A program made the translations under genes and the position numbers. The notes beneath the pieces are model-generated. The model was not told where the DNA came from, did not search any database, and worked only from the letters and a program-made list of their open reading frames with translations. A stretch of DNA of 64,000 nucleotides. It comes from Neorhizobium galegae (GTDB lineage: Bacteria > Pseudomonadota > Alphaproteobacteria > Rhizobiales > Rhizobiaceae). How positions within the stretch are numbered: the stretch's first letter is position 1; each line of letters opens with the position of its first letter. Shown here piece by piece: positions 1-8,403 of the stretch. The DNA is taken from NCBI RefSeq assembly GCF_017877135.1, contig NZ_JAGIPH010000011.1, forward strand, positions 53,198 through 117,197. The letters run 5' to 3'.

Positions 1-1208
1 CGCATCAGGTCGACCTCGGCGGCTTCGCGCCGGGAAGCCTGGCGCTCGGCACCGTTGACATCACGCAGGAAGGCCTGCGCGTACCGCCGATGGTGCTGAT
101 GCGCAATGGAACGGTGGAGCATTCGACGCTTGCGCTGTTCAAGCTGGCGAGCCGCACGCCCGACATGGTGGCGGGTGATCTTCTGGCCCAGGCCGCCGCC
201 AACACGACCGGTGCGCGTCGTCTCGCCGCCCTCATCGAACGCACAGGAGAGGAGCGGTTTCACACGGCCGTGACGACCTTGCTCGCGACCACCGAAAAGC
301 GACTGGAAAACGCGTTTCGTGCCCTGGAAGGGCGCAAAGGTCAGTTTTCCGATACGCTCGAATGGCATGAGGCCGGGACAGATGTGGATCTCACGGTCGC
401 GGTCAATCTCACGATCGCCGATGGCACCCTGCATGCCGACTTTACCGGCACGTCCGGACAGGTGGCGGGACCGGTCAACGCGCCGGTCTTCCTGACGGCA
501 AGCTGTGTGCTTTACGTGGTCAAGGCCATGCTCGATCCCGACATCCCCTCGAATGCCGGACTGTTTCGCCGGATCGTGCTGAAGACCCCGGAACGATCGA
601 TCGTCGATGCCGCCGCGCCCTCGCCCGTCGCGCTCTGCACCTCGATCACCAGCCAGCGCATCACCGATGCCCTGATCGGCGCGTTCAACCAGATCCGGCC
701 GGACACGCCCATGGCCGCATCGACCGGCAGCATGAATGCGCTCATCCTCGGTGGAACAGATCCGGCCACCGGCCGCTCCTACTCCTACGTGGAAACCTAT
801 GCCGGCGGCCAGGGCGGCCTTCCTGGCAAGGCGGGCGCCAGCGGCGTCCACTGCCACATGACCAATACCGCCAATTCACCCGTGGAACTGATCGAGCGGG
901 CATATCCGCTGACGGTCCTCGACTACGGCTTGATCGACGGTAGCGGTGGCGCCGGCGAATTCTGCGGCGGCCTCGGTCTTCGAAGAACCATTCTGGTCAA
1001 TGCGGATTCGGTTCTCACGGTTCATCTCGACCGCACACGGCACCGACCCTGGGGCGTCATGGGCGGATCGCCGGCTGCAGGTTCCCGCATCACGATCGCG
1101 GCCGAGGCAGGCGAGCGGCACCTCCCTGGAAAGAGCACAACCCGCATCAAGGCTGGTACCACAGTCAAAATGGAAACGGCCGGAGGCGGAGGCTGGGGGA
1201 GCGTCTAG
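1..1208 (+). CDS. Hydantoinase B / N-methylhydantoinase B family protein (5' end outside window)
   Basis: The frame is already open at the first bases (HQVDLGGFAPGS...), so the start codon lies upstream of the window. The HxxDxGG and PGS motifs, a QEGLRVPP segment, and a glycine-rich C-terminus (TAGGGGWG) are typical of the HyuB subunit family, which with HyuA hydrolyses hydantoins or 5-oxoproline in an ATP-dependent cytoplasmic complex. Roughly 400 residues are present, against a usual 520-600, so about the C-terminal two thirds is seen. The partner HyuA is expected upstream. A decayed second copy of part of this gene lies at about 15.7 kb. The substrate cannot be read from the sequence. Confidence 0.85.
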   Translation, partial: HQVDLGGFAPGSLALGTVDITQEGLRVPPMVLMRNGTVEHSTLALFKLASRTPDMVAGDLLAQAAANTTGARRLAALIERTGEERFHTAVTTLLATTEKRLENAFRALEGRKGQFSDTLEWHEAGTDVDLTVAVNLTIADGTLHADFTGTSGQVAGPVNAPVFLTASCVLYVVKAMLDPDIPSNAGLFRRIVLKTPERSIVDAAAPSPVALCTSITSQRITDALIGAFNQIRPDTPMAASTGSMNALILGGTDPATGRSYSYVETYAGGQGGLPGKAGASGVHCHMTNTANSPVELIERAYPLTVLDYGLIDGSGGAGEFCGGLGLRRTILVNADSVLTVHLDRTRHRPWGVMGGSPAAGSRITIAAEAGERHLPGKSTTRIKAGTTVKMETAGGGGWGSV

Positions 1209-1933
1209 AAAAAAGCGGGGTCGGCAGATCCGCGATTGCGGGATACGCCCCTCGAGAGTGTAAAACTTCCAGGATATATGGGCTTGTCTTGCGTGACGAA
1301 CGCGGCCGGCCCGACGATCGCTTCATCCCTTGGACGGCTTCGGTTTCGAACGAGAACGAAGGTGTGTCCTTCTTGCGCTTTGCTGGCCCATGCCCGTCCA
1401 TGTGCAGGCGTCGATACGCCGATGGCGCTGGCTACTGAGTTGGCTCAAAGTTATCAACTCTAGCGGAAATCGCGGGCGTTGACTCGTCAGGTGTTGATCC
1501 GGCGGCGACCATCACCCGAACGAAGCCGTCATCAAGCAGAACGCCAGCCTCGGACCGTTGCGCGTCGTTCGACCGCAGCTGCGTCTTTGAGACGGTGACC
1601 TTCCGTCGCGCGGCTCCGTCATCGCCTGAAACATTTAAATCGCTTCGGTTCTTCGCGTTTCGCTTATTTGCAAAACTGCATATGCATTATACAAAATCGT
1701 GTATAAATTAATATATATAAATTTCGCATAATACATTTGTTGATTGCGTAGATCTTCTTCATGCATATTATAAAACAACACCCGCATCTTATTATTCTAA
1801 ATTTTAGATATTAATGGTGCTGGCTCAAGGTATTCATTTTATCTGCTGTTTGCTTTGACCAATATTCCAATGCCGCTGGTGAGCGCCTGGATATTGATTA
1901 TCGCTACAACGGCACTGCCCATTGCGATAGATC
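1209..1933. other. 725-bp intergenic region, no convincing gene
   Basis: The left half has ordinary GC content and holds only short unconvincing frames. One minus-strand frame stays open from about 1670 down to a stop at 1432, with a protein-like ending (VDNFEPTQ), but it has no ATG and I do not recognise it; it could be a decayed gene end. The right half, 1670-1830, is strikingly AT-rich and is listed separately as the likely control region of the adhesin operon. I see no clear terminator behind the hydantoinase gene. Confidence 0.5.
1670..1830 (+). promoter_or_regulatory. AT-rich control region upstream of the adhesin operon
   Basis: Bases 1681-1740 contain only 11 G or C in 60, far below the flanks. 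Inside are a perfect palindrome TGCATATGCA (1677-1686) and an inverted repeat TTATAC-N8-GTATAA (1687-1706), followed by long A/T runs. In Rhizobiales such tracts with many TA steps are typical targets of Ros/MucR-type silencers; that a silencer binds here is inference. No unambiguous -35/-10 pair could be picked. Confidence 0.45.
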
Positions 1934-4900
1934 ATGATGACCCAGCACCGTAGCATTACCCGCGTTCTCTCGTCCTCCACAGCTCTGTCGCTTGTATTGC
2001 AGCTGGGATTTGCCCCGATTTCGCAGGCGCACGCAGGCTCCTTGCCGACAGGTGCCAGCGTCGCGGCCGGACAGGTTGCGGTCGGCTCCTCCGGTGCTGC
2101 GATGACGGTGACACAGTCGTCCGACAAGGCGATCGTCAACTGGAACAGCTTCTCGGTCGGCAATGGCTATTCGGTCAATTTCGTCCAGCCGGACCAGACC
2201 TCGGCGATCCTCAACCGCGTCACGGGCACGACGACCTCGACGATTGCCGGTAGCGTGACCGGCAATGGACAGGTCTACCTGATCAATCCGAACGGCATCG
2301 CGATCACATCCGGCGGCAGCGTCAAGGTCGGTGGCGGCTTCGTGGCCTCCACGCTTGACATGAAGGATGAGGATTTCCTCTCCGGAAAGCTGTCGCTTGA
2401 GGGCAACGGCGCCTCGGCCGCCGTCTCCAACCAGGGGGTGATCACGGTCGGGCGCGGCGGCTATGCGGCACTGATCGGCGGCACGGTTAGCAATGACGGC
2501 GTGATTGCCGTCCCGCTCGGCAAGGTGGGCTTAGGCTCCGGCGAACAGGCCACGCTTGACCTCTCCAGCGATGGCTTCCTGCAGGTGGCGCTGCCGACGA
2601 AGGCCGGTGCAGAGGGCAAGGGCGCGCTGGTGGAAAACCAGGGCACGGTTTCCGCCGATGGCGGCACGGTGGTGATTGCGGCAGCCACAGCCCGTGAAGC
2701 GGCACGCAACGCCATCAACATGTCCGGCGTCGTGGAAGCGCGTACCGTGGCGGGGCGCGAGGGCGAGATCGTGCTGGGCGGCGGCGAGGGCGGCAGGGTT
2801 GCCGTGTCCGGCAAGGTGAAGGCGACGGCTGCCGCGGGCAAGGGCGGCAAGGTCAAGGTCACCGGCAAGGCAATTGCGCTGGCGGGTGCCGAAATCGATG
2901 CCTCCGGCGGGGCCGGCGGCGGCTCGGTGAAGATCGGCGGCGACCGGCAGGGATCGGGCGACACACAGCGCGCCGAAACGACAAGTGTGGATGCCGCAAC
3001 CGTCATCCGCGCCGATGCAACCGAAGCCGGCAAGGGCGGCGATATCGTCGTCTGGTCCGATCAGAAGACCGATTTTGCCGGCCTGATCACCGCGCGCGGC
3101 GCCGGCGCCGGCAATGGCGGCGAAGCGGAAGTTTCCAGCAAGGCGGTGCTCGCCTATACCGGCTATGCCGATCTTTCCGCAGCAAGCGGCACGTTCGGCA
3201 CGTTGCTGCTCGATCCCTACAACATCACCATTTCCTCGGCATCAGCCTCCAATTCCAGCGGGCTCACCGCCACCGGCAATGACAGCATCATCAACGTCAA
3301 GACGCTGGAGACGGCGCTCGCGGGCGCCAACGTGACAGTCACGACCGGTAATGACGGCAGCCAGACGGGCAATATCACGCTCGCAAGTGACCTCTCCTGG
3401 TCGGCCAACACGCTGCTGACGCTCTCTGCCGCCGGCTCCGTCTCGATCGCCGCTGCGCTGAAAGCAACCGGCACGAGCGCCGGGCTCGTTCTGACCAATG
3501 CGAGCTACACGATCGCCGATGGCGGCAGCGTCACCCTGTCGGGCGCCAATGCCACGCTCTCCATCGGCGGCAATGCCTATACGCTGATTCATACGTTCCT
3601 CGACCTCGACTCAGTAAACTATCTCGGCCTTTCCGGTCGATATGCACTCGCTAACGACCTCGATCTTTCCGACCGGACCTTCAACGATTCTCTTATCTCA
3701 ACCGGCACGAATGGGTTTACGGGGGTCTTTGCCGGCCTGGGCAATACGATCTCCAGCCTCACGATCAACAGCACCAAGAGTTATGTCGGCCTGTTCAGCA
3801 CGATCGGTGCTGGCGGAGCCGTTCGCGATCTCGATCTGTCCGGTGGAAGCGTAACATCGACAGGTGATAATGTCGGCAGCCTGGCTGGCTACAACTATGG
3901 TTCAATCAGCTCTATCAGTTCCACTCAGACCGTCGCCGGCAAGGCGAGTGTTGGCGGACTGGTGGGCAACAACCAGAACATCATACAGGGTTCGTCATTT
4001 TCCGGATCCGTCATCGCCGGGCCGGGCGTGACCTACGCATCGGAGCTTGGCGGGCTCGTCGGCTCCAATTCGGGCACCATCGCAAACTCATCATCCGCAG
4101 GCTCGGTATCGGGAGCTTCGAATGTGGGTGGACTGGCAGGCCTCAACTCTGCAACGATAACCGGTTCTCATTCCTCCGCTAAAGTGACGGGCACTTCAAG
4201 CTACCACGGTGGATTGGTCGGTGGAAGCAGCGGGTCGCCGGTGATCAGTAATTCCCATGCGACCGGCGATGTCAGCGGTAGCTTCGGCACGGGAGGTCTG
4301 GTCGGCTTCGTGGGTGGCCTGGTCCTTCAGTCTTATGCGACGGGCAATGTCACCAGCAATGGCCAGTCTGCCGGCGGACTTGCCGGCATCGGGTCAGGCG
4401 TCATCACCAATAGCTATGCAACAGGTAACGTGTCTGGAAAATCCAATGTTGGCGGCTTCATCGGACAGTCCAGCGCCATCATTTCTAATTCCTATGCAAC
4501 GGGCGCTGTCACCGTATCAGACACTACGGTGGGAGGGTTCGTCGGATATACCAGCGGTCAAATCTCAAACTCCTGGTCGAGCGGACTTGTGACAGGGTCC
4601 AGCTTCGCCGGTGGATTTGTTGGCCAGAACTATTCCAGCATCAAAACCTCTTACTGGGATATGGGGACAAGCGGCAAGACCACCGGAAGTGCCTATGGCC
4701 AGGCAGGCGTCACCGGCCTGACCACGGCCCAGGCCCGCACCAGCGCAGCCTATTCCGGTTGGAATTTTTCCACCGATTGGTATCAGACCGGCGACATGCG
4801 GCCGATCCTGCGCTCGGAAGCGGCAACGGCGGGCAGCGATGGCGTCATCGCCATTTCCAACCTGCACCAACTGGCGCTGATGGGAGCCAATCTGTCCGGT

Positions 4901-7900
4901 TCCTACAGGCTTGTCGCAGATATCGATGCATCTGAGACCGACGCTTCCAAAGCAGCCTACTCCGCCTCCGGCATCTGGGCATCGACAGGCTGGGTGCCGG
5001 TGGGTCCGACGGGCGGATCAAGATTTACAGGCACGCTGGACGGCCGTGGCCGTACGATTTCAAACCTTAAAATCAATAGTGCGTCGTCTGCCGTTGGCCT
5101 ATTTGGTTATGTTGACACGAATGGCATTCTGGAAAATTTCTCTCTGACGGGCTCCATCGTCACGTCGGGCAGCAACGCGGGGTCCATCGCCGGCTACAAC
5201 TACGGATCGATGACGCAAGTGAATTCCAGCGCCTCCGTCAAGGGCAACCAGTACATTGGCGGCTTGGTCGGGGAAAATTCCGGGAAAATCAGCCAGTCCT
5301 CAGCGTCCGGTGCCATCACAGGAACTGGAGCCGCCATTGGCGGTCTGGTTGGCACGACCAGGGGCGGACTGATCAGCCAGTCTTTCGCTTCAGGTGAGGT
5401 CAAGTCGAGTGGCGTCAACGTAGGAGGACTTGTTGGATCTGCTGTCAATACGACAATCCGCGACGCCTACACCACCGGTTCAGTCACTGGTTATAACTAT
5501 GTCGGCGGTCTTATCGGCGATGCCATCAATATGACAGTTGAGCGCACCTTCGCCGAAGGCAAGATCACGGCAAGCGGCGGAATGGTCGCCGGCGGCCTGA
5601 TCGGCTCGAGTTTGGCCGGCACCGTGACCTCGTCCTACTTCAACACCGAAACGGCCGGCCTCACCAATGGCGTAGGGTATGGCGATGCCACCGGCATTAC
5701 CGGGCTCACCACAGCGCAGATGCAGACGAAAGGCAGCTATTCCGGCTGGGACTTTAGGGATGTCTGGTACATCAAAAACGGCTCCTACCCCGTCCTGCGG
5801 GCCCTGACCCCAGACCTTCCCACCGGCATCTCGATCACCATTACCGCCAACAGTTTCAGCCGCGGCTATGGCGATGGCAATCCCGGGCTCACCTGGAGCA
5901 TCACCACTGGCGCGCTGGAAGAGGGCGACAGCGTGACCGGGCAGCTGGCCACCACCGCCACCACCACTTCCGGCGTCGGCACCTATGCCATCACCCAGGG
6001 CACGCTTGCCATCTCCGATGCCTATGACATCACCTTCGTCGGCGGCACGCTGACGATCACCCAGCGCGCCATCACGGTGACCGCCGACAACCTGTCGAAG
6101 ACCTATGGCAATGCCAATCCAAATCTCACCTGGACGGTGACGGACGGCAGCCTCGTCAATGGCGACACGCTCGCCGGCACGCTTTCGACCACGGCAGACA
6201 AGACCAGCAATGTTGGCAGCTATGACATCACCCAAGGCACGCTCGACAATGCCAACTATGCCATCAGCTTTGCCTCGGGTACGCTGACCATCAACAAACG
6301 CGCCATTACGGTCACCGCCGATAGCAAGTCAAAAGCCTATGGCGACGCCAATCCGGACCTGACGTGGAGTGTGACGAACGGCAACCTCGTCAACGGCGAC
6401 AACCTGTCGGGTGCGCTTCAAACGACAGCGAATAGCGCAAGCAGCGTCGGCGCTTATAACATCACCCAAGGCACGCTCGCGGCCTCTGCCAATTACGACA
6501 TGACCTTTGCTTCAGGCGCGCTGACGGTGAAGCAAAGGGCCATCACGGTCACCGCCGACAACATGTCAAAAACCTATGGCGAGGCCAATCCGGGTCTCAC
6601 CTGGACGGTCTCGCAGGGTAACCTTGTCAACGGAGACACACTCTCCGGCGCGCTTTCGACCGCGGCGGACAAGACCAGCAATGTCGGCAGCTATGACATC
6701 ACCCGCGGCACGCTCGACAATGCCAATTACGCAATCAGCTTTACCTCTGGCACGCTGACCATCAACAAGCGCGCCATTACCGTCACCGCCGACAACCGGT
6801 CCAAGACCTATGGTGATGCCAATCCGGATCTCACCTGGAGCATTTCCGAGGGCAGCCTCGTTAACGGCGACAGCCTGACCGGCGGCCTGCTTACGAAGGC
6901 AGACGCCACGAGCAGCGTCGGGAGCTACAAGATCGCACAGGGGACCCTGTCGGCCTCCGACAATTATGCACTGTCATTCACCGGCGGCACGCTGACGATC
7001 ACCCAGCGCGCCATCACGGTCACCGCCGACAACCTGTCGAAGACCTATGGCGATGCTATTCCAAATTTCACCTGGACGGTGACGGACGGCAGCCTCGTGA
7101 ACGGCGACACGCTCTCCGGCACGCTTTCGACCACGGCGGACAAGACCAGCAATGTCGGCGCTTATGACATCATCCAAGGCACGCTCGACAATGCCAACTA
7201 CGCCATCAGCTTTGCCTCCGGCACGCTTGCGGTAAAGGCCCGCGCCATTAAAGTCACCGCCGCCGACCAGTACAAAACCTATGGCGACGCCAATCCCGAC
7301 CTCACCTGGAGCATTTCCGAGGGCAACCTCGTCAACGGCGATAGCATCTCCGGTTCGCTTGCAACGACGGCGAACGGCGCAAGCAGCGTCGGTAGCTATG
7401 CCATCGGTCAGGACACGCTTGCCGCATCCTCCAACTATGCGCTGACCTTTGCCGCCGGCGCGCTGACGGTGAAGCAGCGGGCAATCACGGTCGCCGCAAA
7501 CGACAGGTCCAAAACCTATGGCGATACCAATCCGGACCTCACCTGGACCGTGTCTAAGGGTGGCCTCGTCAATGGCGATACGCTTTCCGGCGCGCTTTCC
7601 ACCACGGCCGATGCAAAAAGCGCCGTCGGCAAGTATGACATCACCCAGGGCACGCTCGACAACGCCAACTATGCCATCACCTATGAAGCGGGCCAGTTGA
7701 AGGTCAATCAGCGGGAGATCACAGTCACCGCCGACAGCCTGTCGAGGATCTATGGCGATGCCAATCCGGACCTCACCTGGGCAGTGACCAAGGGCAATCT
7801 CGTCAATGGCGACAGCCTCACCGGCGGCCTGTTCACCAAGGCAGATGCCACGAGCAATATCGGCCTCTACGAGATCGCGCAGGGGAACCTGTCGGCCTCC

Positions 7901-8383
7901 AACAACTACGCACTGACGTTTACCGCGGGCAGCCTCACGGTAAAGCAGCGCGCCATCACGGTGGCGGCCAACAACCAGTCGCGCCTGTTCAGCCTGGACA
8001 ACCCGGATCTGACCTGGGCCATCACCGCCGGCAACCTCGTCAACGGCGATCAGGTCAAGGGTCAGCTTGCCACCGAGGCAACGGCGGCATCGCCGGTCGG
8101 GGAGTATGTCATCTCCCGCGGCAGCCTGACGGCGGGTGACAACTACGATCTCACCGTCACGCAGGCCACGCTCTCCGTCACCCCGGTTCCGGCAACGCCG
8201 ATCAGCAGCCAGCTGCCGGAAAGCCTTGTCTCCTTCGGGGATGCCAATACCACCGTCTCCAGCCCGCCCGCGCAGATCGTCGTTCTCGGCAGCAGCGCAA
8301 CCTCTTCCGACATCGCCACCAACAGCATTTCCTGCAGCGACGGAGCCGAAAACGCCGACGCAGCCGCCTGCACCGCCAACTGA
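1934..8383 (+). CDS. Filamentous hemagglutinin-family adhesin (TpsA exoprotein) with GLUG and MBG repeats
   Basis: This 2149-aa protein is the secreted partner of a two-partner (type Vb) system. A signal peptide ends near residue 34 (ISQAHA). A TPS secretion domain follows (about 36-280) with the hallmark NPNGI at 118-122. Residues about 560-1290 carry two modules of GLUG-type repeats (GGLVGxNxG), and residues 1299-2085 carry ten MBG-type beta domains of about 78 aa. The C-terminus is Ser/Thr-rich. Two ATGs stand at 1934 and 1937; no good Shine-Dalgarno is visible. The next gene, 20 bp downstream, encodes its outer-membrane pore. Role as a surface adhesin or biofilm factor follows from the family; the receptor is unknown. 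Confidence 0.92.
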   Translation: MMTQHRSITRVLSSSTALSLVLQLGFAPISQAHAGSLPTGASVAAGQVAVGSSGAAMTVTQSSDKAIVNWNSFSVGNGYSVNFVQPDQTSAILNRVTGTTTSTIAGSVTGNGQVYLINPNGIAITSGGSVKVGGGFVASTLDMKDEDFLSGKLSLEGNGASAAVSNQGVITVGRGGYAALIGGTVSNDGVIAVPLGKVGLGSGEQATLDLSSDGFLQVALPTKAGAEGKGALVENQGTVSADGGTVVIAAATAREAARNAINMSGVVEARTVAGREGEIVLGGGEGGRVAVSGKVKATAAAGKGGKVKVTGKAIALAGAEIDASGGAGGGSVKIGGDRQGSGDTQRAETTSVDAATVIRADATEAGKGGDIVVWSDQKTDFAGLITARGAGAGNGGEAEVSSKAVLAYTGYADLSAASGTFGTLLLDPYNITISSASASNSSGLTATGNDSIINVKTLETALAGANVTVTTGNDGSQTGNITLASDLSWSANTLLTLSAAGSVSIAAALKATGTSAGLVLTNASYTIADGGSVTLSGANATLSIGGNAYTLIHTFLDLDSVNYLGLSGRYALANDLDLSDRTFNDSLISTGTNGFTGVFAGLGNTISSLTINSTKSYVGLFSTIGAGGAVRDLDLSGGSVTSTGDNVGSLAGYNYGSISSISSTQTVAGKASVGGLVGNNQNIIQGSSFSGSVIAGPGVTYASELGGLVGSNSGTIANSSSAGSVSGASNVGGLAGLNSATITGSHSSAKVTGTSSYHGGLVGGSSGSPVISNSHATGDVSGSFGTGGLVGFVGGLVLQSYATGNVTSNGQSAGGLAGIGSGVITNSYATGNVSGKSNVGGFIGQSSAIISNSYATGAVTVSDTTVGGFVGYTSGQISNSWSSGLVTGSSFAGGFVGQNYSSIKTSYWDMGTSGKTTGSAYGQAGVTGLTTAQARTSAAYSGWNFSTDWYQTGDMRPILRSEAATAGSDGVIAISNLHQLALMGANLSGSYRLVADIDASETDASKAAYSASGIWASTGWVPVGPTGGSRFTGTLDGRGRTISNLKINSASSAVGLFGYVDTNGILENFSLTGSIVTSGSNAGSIAGYNYGSMTQVNSSASVKGNQYIGGLVGENSGKISQSSASGAITGTGAAIGGLVGTTRGGLISQSFASGEVKSSGVNVGGLVGSAVNTTIRDAYTTGSVTGYNYVGGLIGDAINMTVERTFAEGKITASGGMVAGGLIGSSLAGTVTSSYFNTETAGLTNGVGYGDATGITGLTTAQMQTKGSYSGWDFRDVWYIKNGSYPVLRALTPDLPTGISITITANSFSRGYGDGNPGLTWSITTGALEEGDSVTGQLATTATTTSGVGTYAITQGTLAISDAYDITFVGGTLTITQRAITVTADNLSKTYGNANPNLTWTVTDGSLVNGDTLAGTLSTTADKTSNVGSYDITQGTLDNANYAISFASGTLTINKRAITVTADSKSKAYGDANPDLTWSVTNGNLVNGDNLSGALQTTANSASSVGAYNITQGTLAASANYDMTFASGALTVKQRAITVTADNMSKTYGEANPGLTWTVSQGNLVNGDTLSGALSTAADKTSNVGSYDITRGTLDNANYAISFTSGTLTINKRAITVTADNRSKTYGDANPDLTWSISEGSLVNGDSLTGGLLTKADATSSVGSYKIAQGTLSASDNYALSFTGGTLTITQRAITVTADNLSKTYGDAIPNFTWTVTDGSLVNGDTLSGTLSTTADKTSNVGAYDIIQGTLDNANYAISFASGTLAVKARAIKVTAADQYKTYGDANPDLTWSISEGNLVNGDSISGSLATTANGASSVGSYAIGQDTLAASSNYALTFAAGALTVKQRAITVAANDRSKTYGDTNPDLTWTVSKGGLVNGDTLSGALSTTADAKSAVGKYDITQGTLDNANYAITYEAGQLKVNQREITVTADSLSRIYGDANPDLTWAVTKGNLVNGDSLTGGLFTKADATSNIGLYEIAQGNLSASNNYALTFTAGSLTVKQRAITVAANNQSRLFSLDNPDLTWAITAGNLVNGDQVKGQLATEATAASPVGEYVISRGSLTAGDNYDLTVTQATLSVTPVPATPISSQLPESLVSFGDANTTVSSPPAQIVVLGSSATSSDIATNSISCSDGAENADAAACTAN
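3716..5806 (+). repeat. Two duplicated GLUG-repeat modules inside the adhesin
   Basis: Module 1 (about 3716-4822) and module 2 (about 5027-5806) share the same order: an FTG(V/T) opening with TIS(S/N)L, a VGLF block, a GYNYGS block, a run of GGLVG/GGFVG GLUG units, then a closing SY(W/F)...TGLTTAQ...YSGW(N/D)F segment and a (I/V)LR ending. Module 1 has more GLUG units than module 2. The arrangement indicates duplication of a whole module and later gain or loss of units. Confidence 0.75.
5828..8190 (+). repeat. Ten tandem MBG-type repeats with a two-domain super-period
   Basis: Ten copies of a unit of about 235 bp encode domains with the pattern ITVTA...KTYGDANPDLTW...LVNGD...VGxY.ITQGTL...NYA. 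Even copies (2, 4, 6, 8) carry a DNANYAI-type end and odd copies (3, 5, 7, 9) an (A)ASxNYxxTF-type end, so the repeating block is a pair of about 471 bp. Copy 1 and copy 10 are the most divergent, as expected when expansion happens in the middle of an array. Confidence 0.85.
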
Positions 8384-8403
8384 TCCGCGCAAGAGACCAA
8401 GGT

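Noticed and set aside
1432..1670. Minus-strand open frame ending VDNFEPTQ
   Set aside because: No start codon and no family recognised; mentioned only in the intergenic entry.
5828..8190. Repeat array considered as CRISPR-like
   Set aside because: Repeats are about 235 bp, in frame and encode MBG domains; no spacers and no cas genes.
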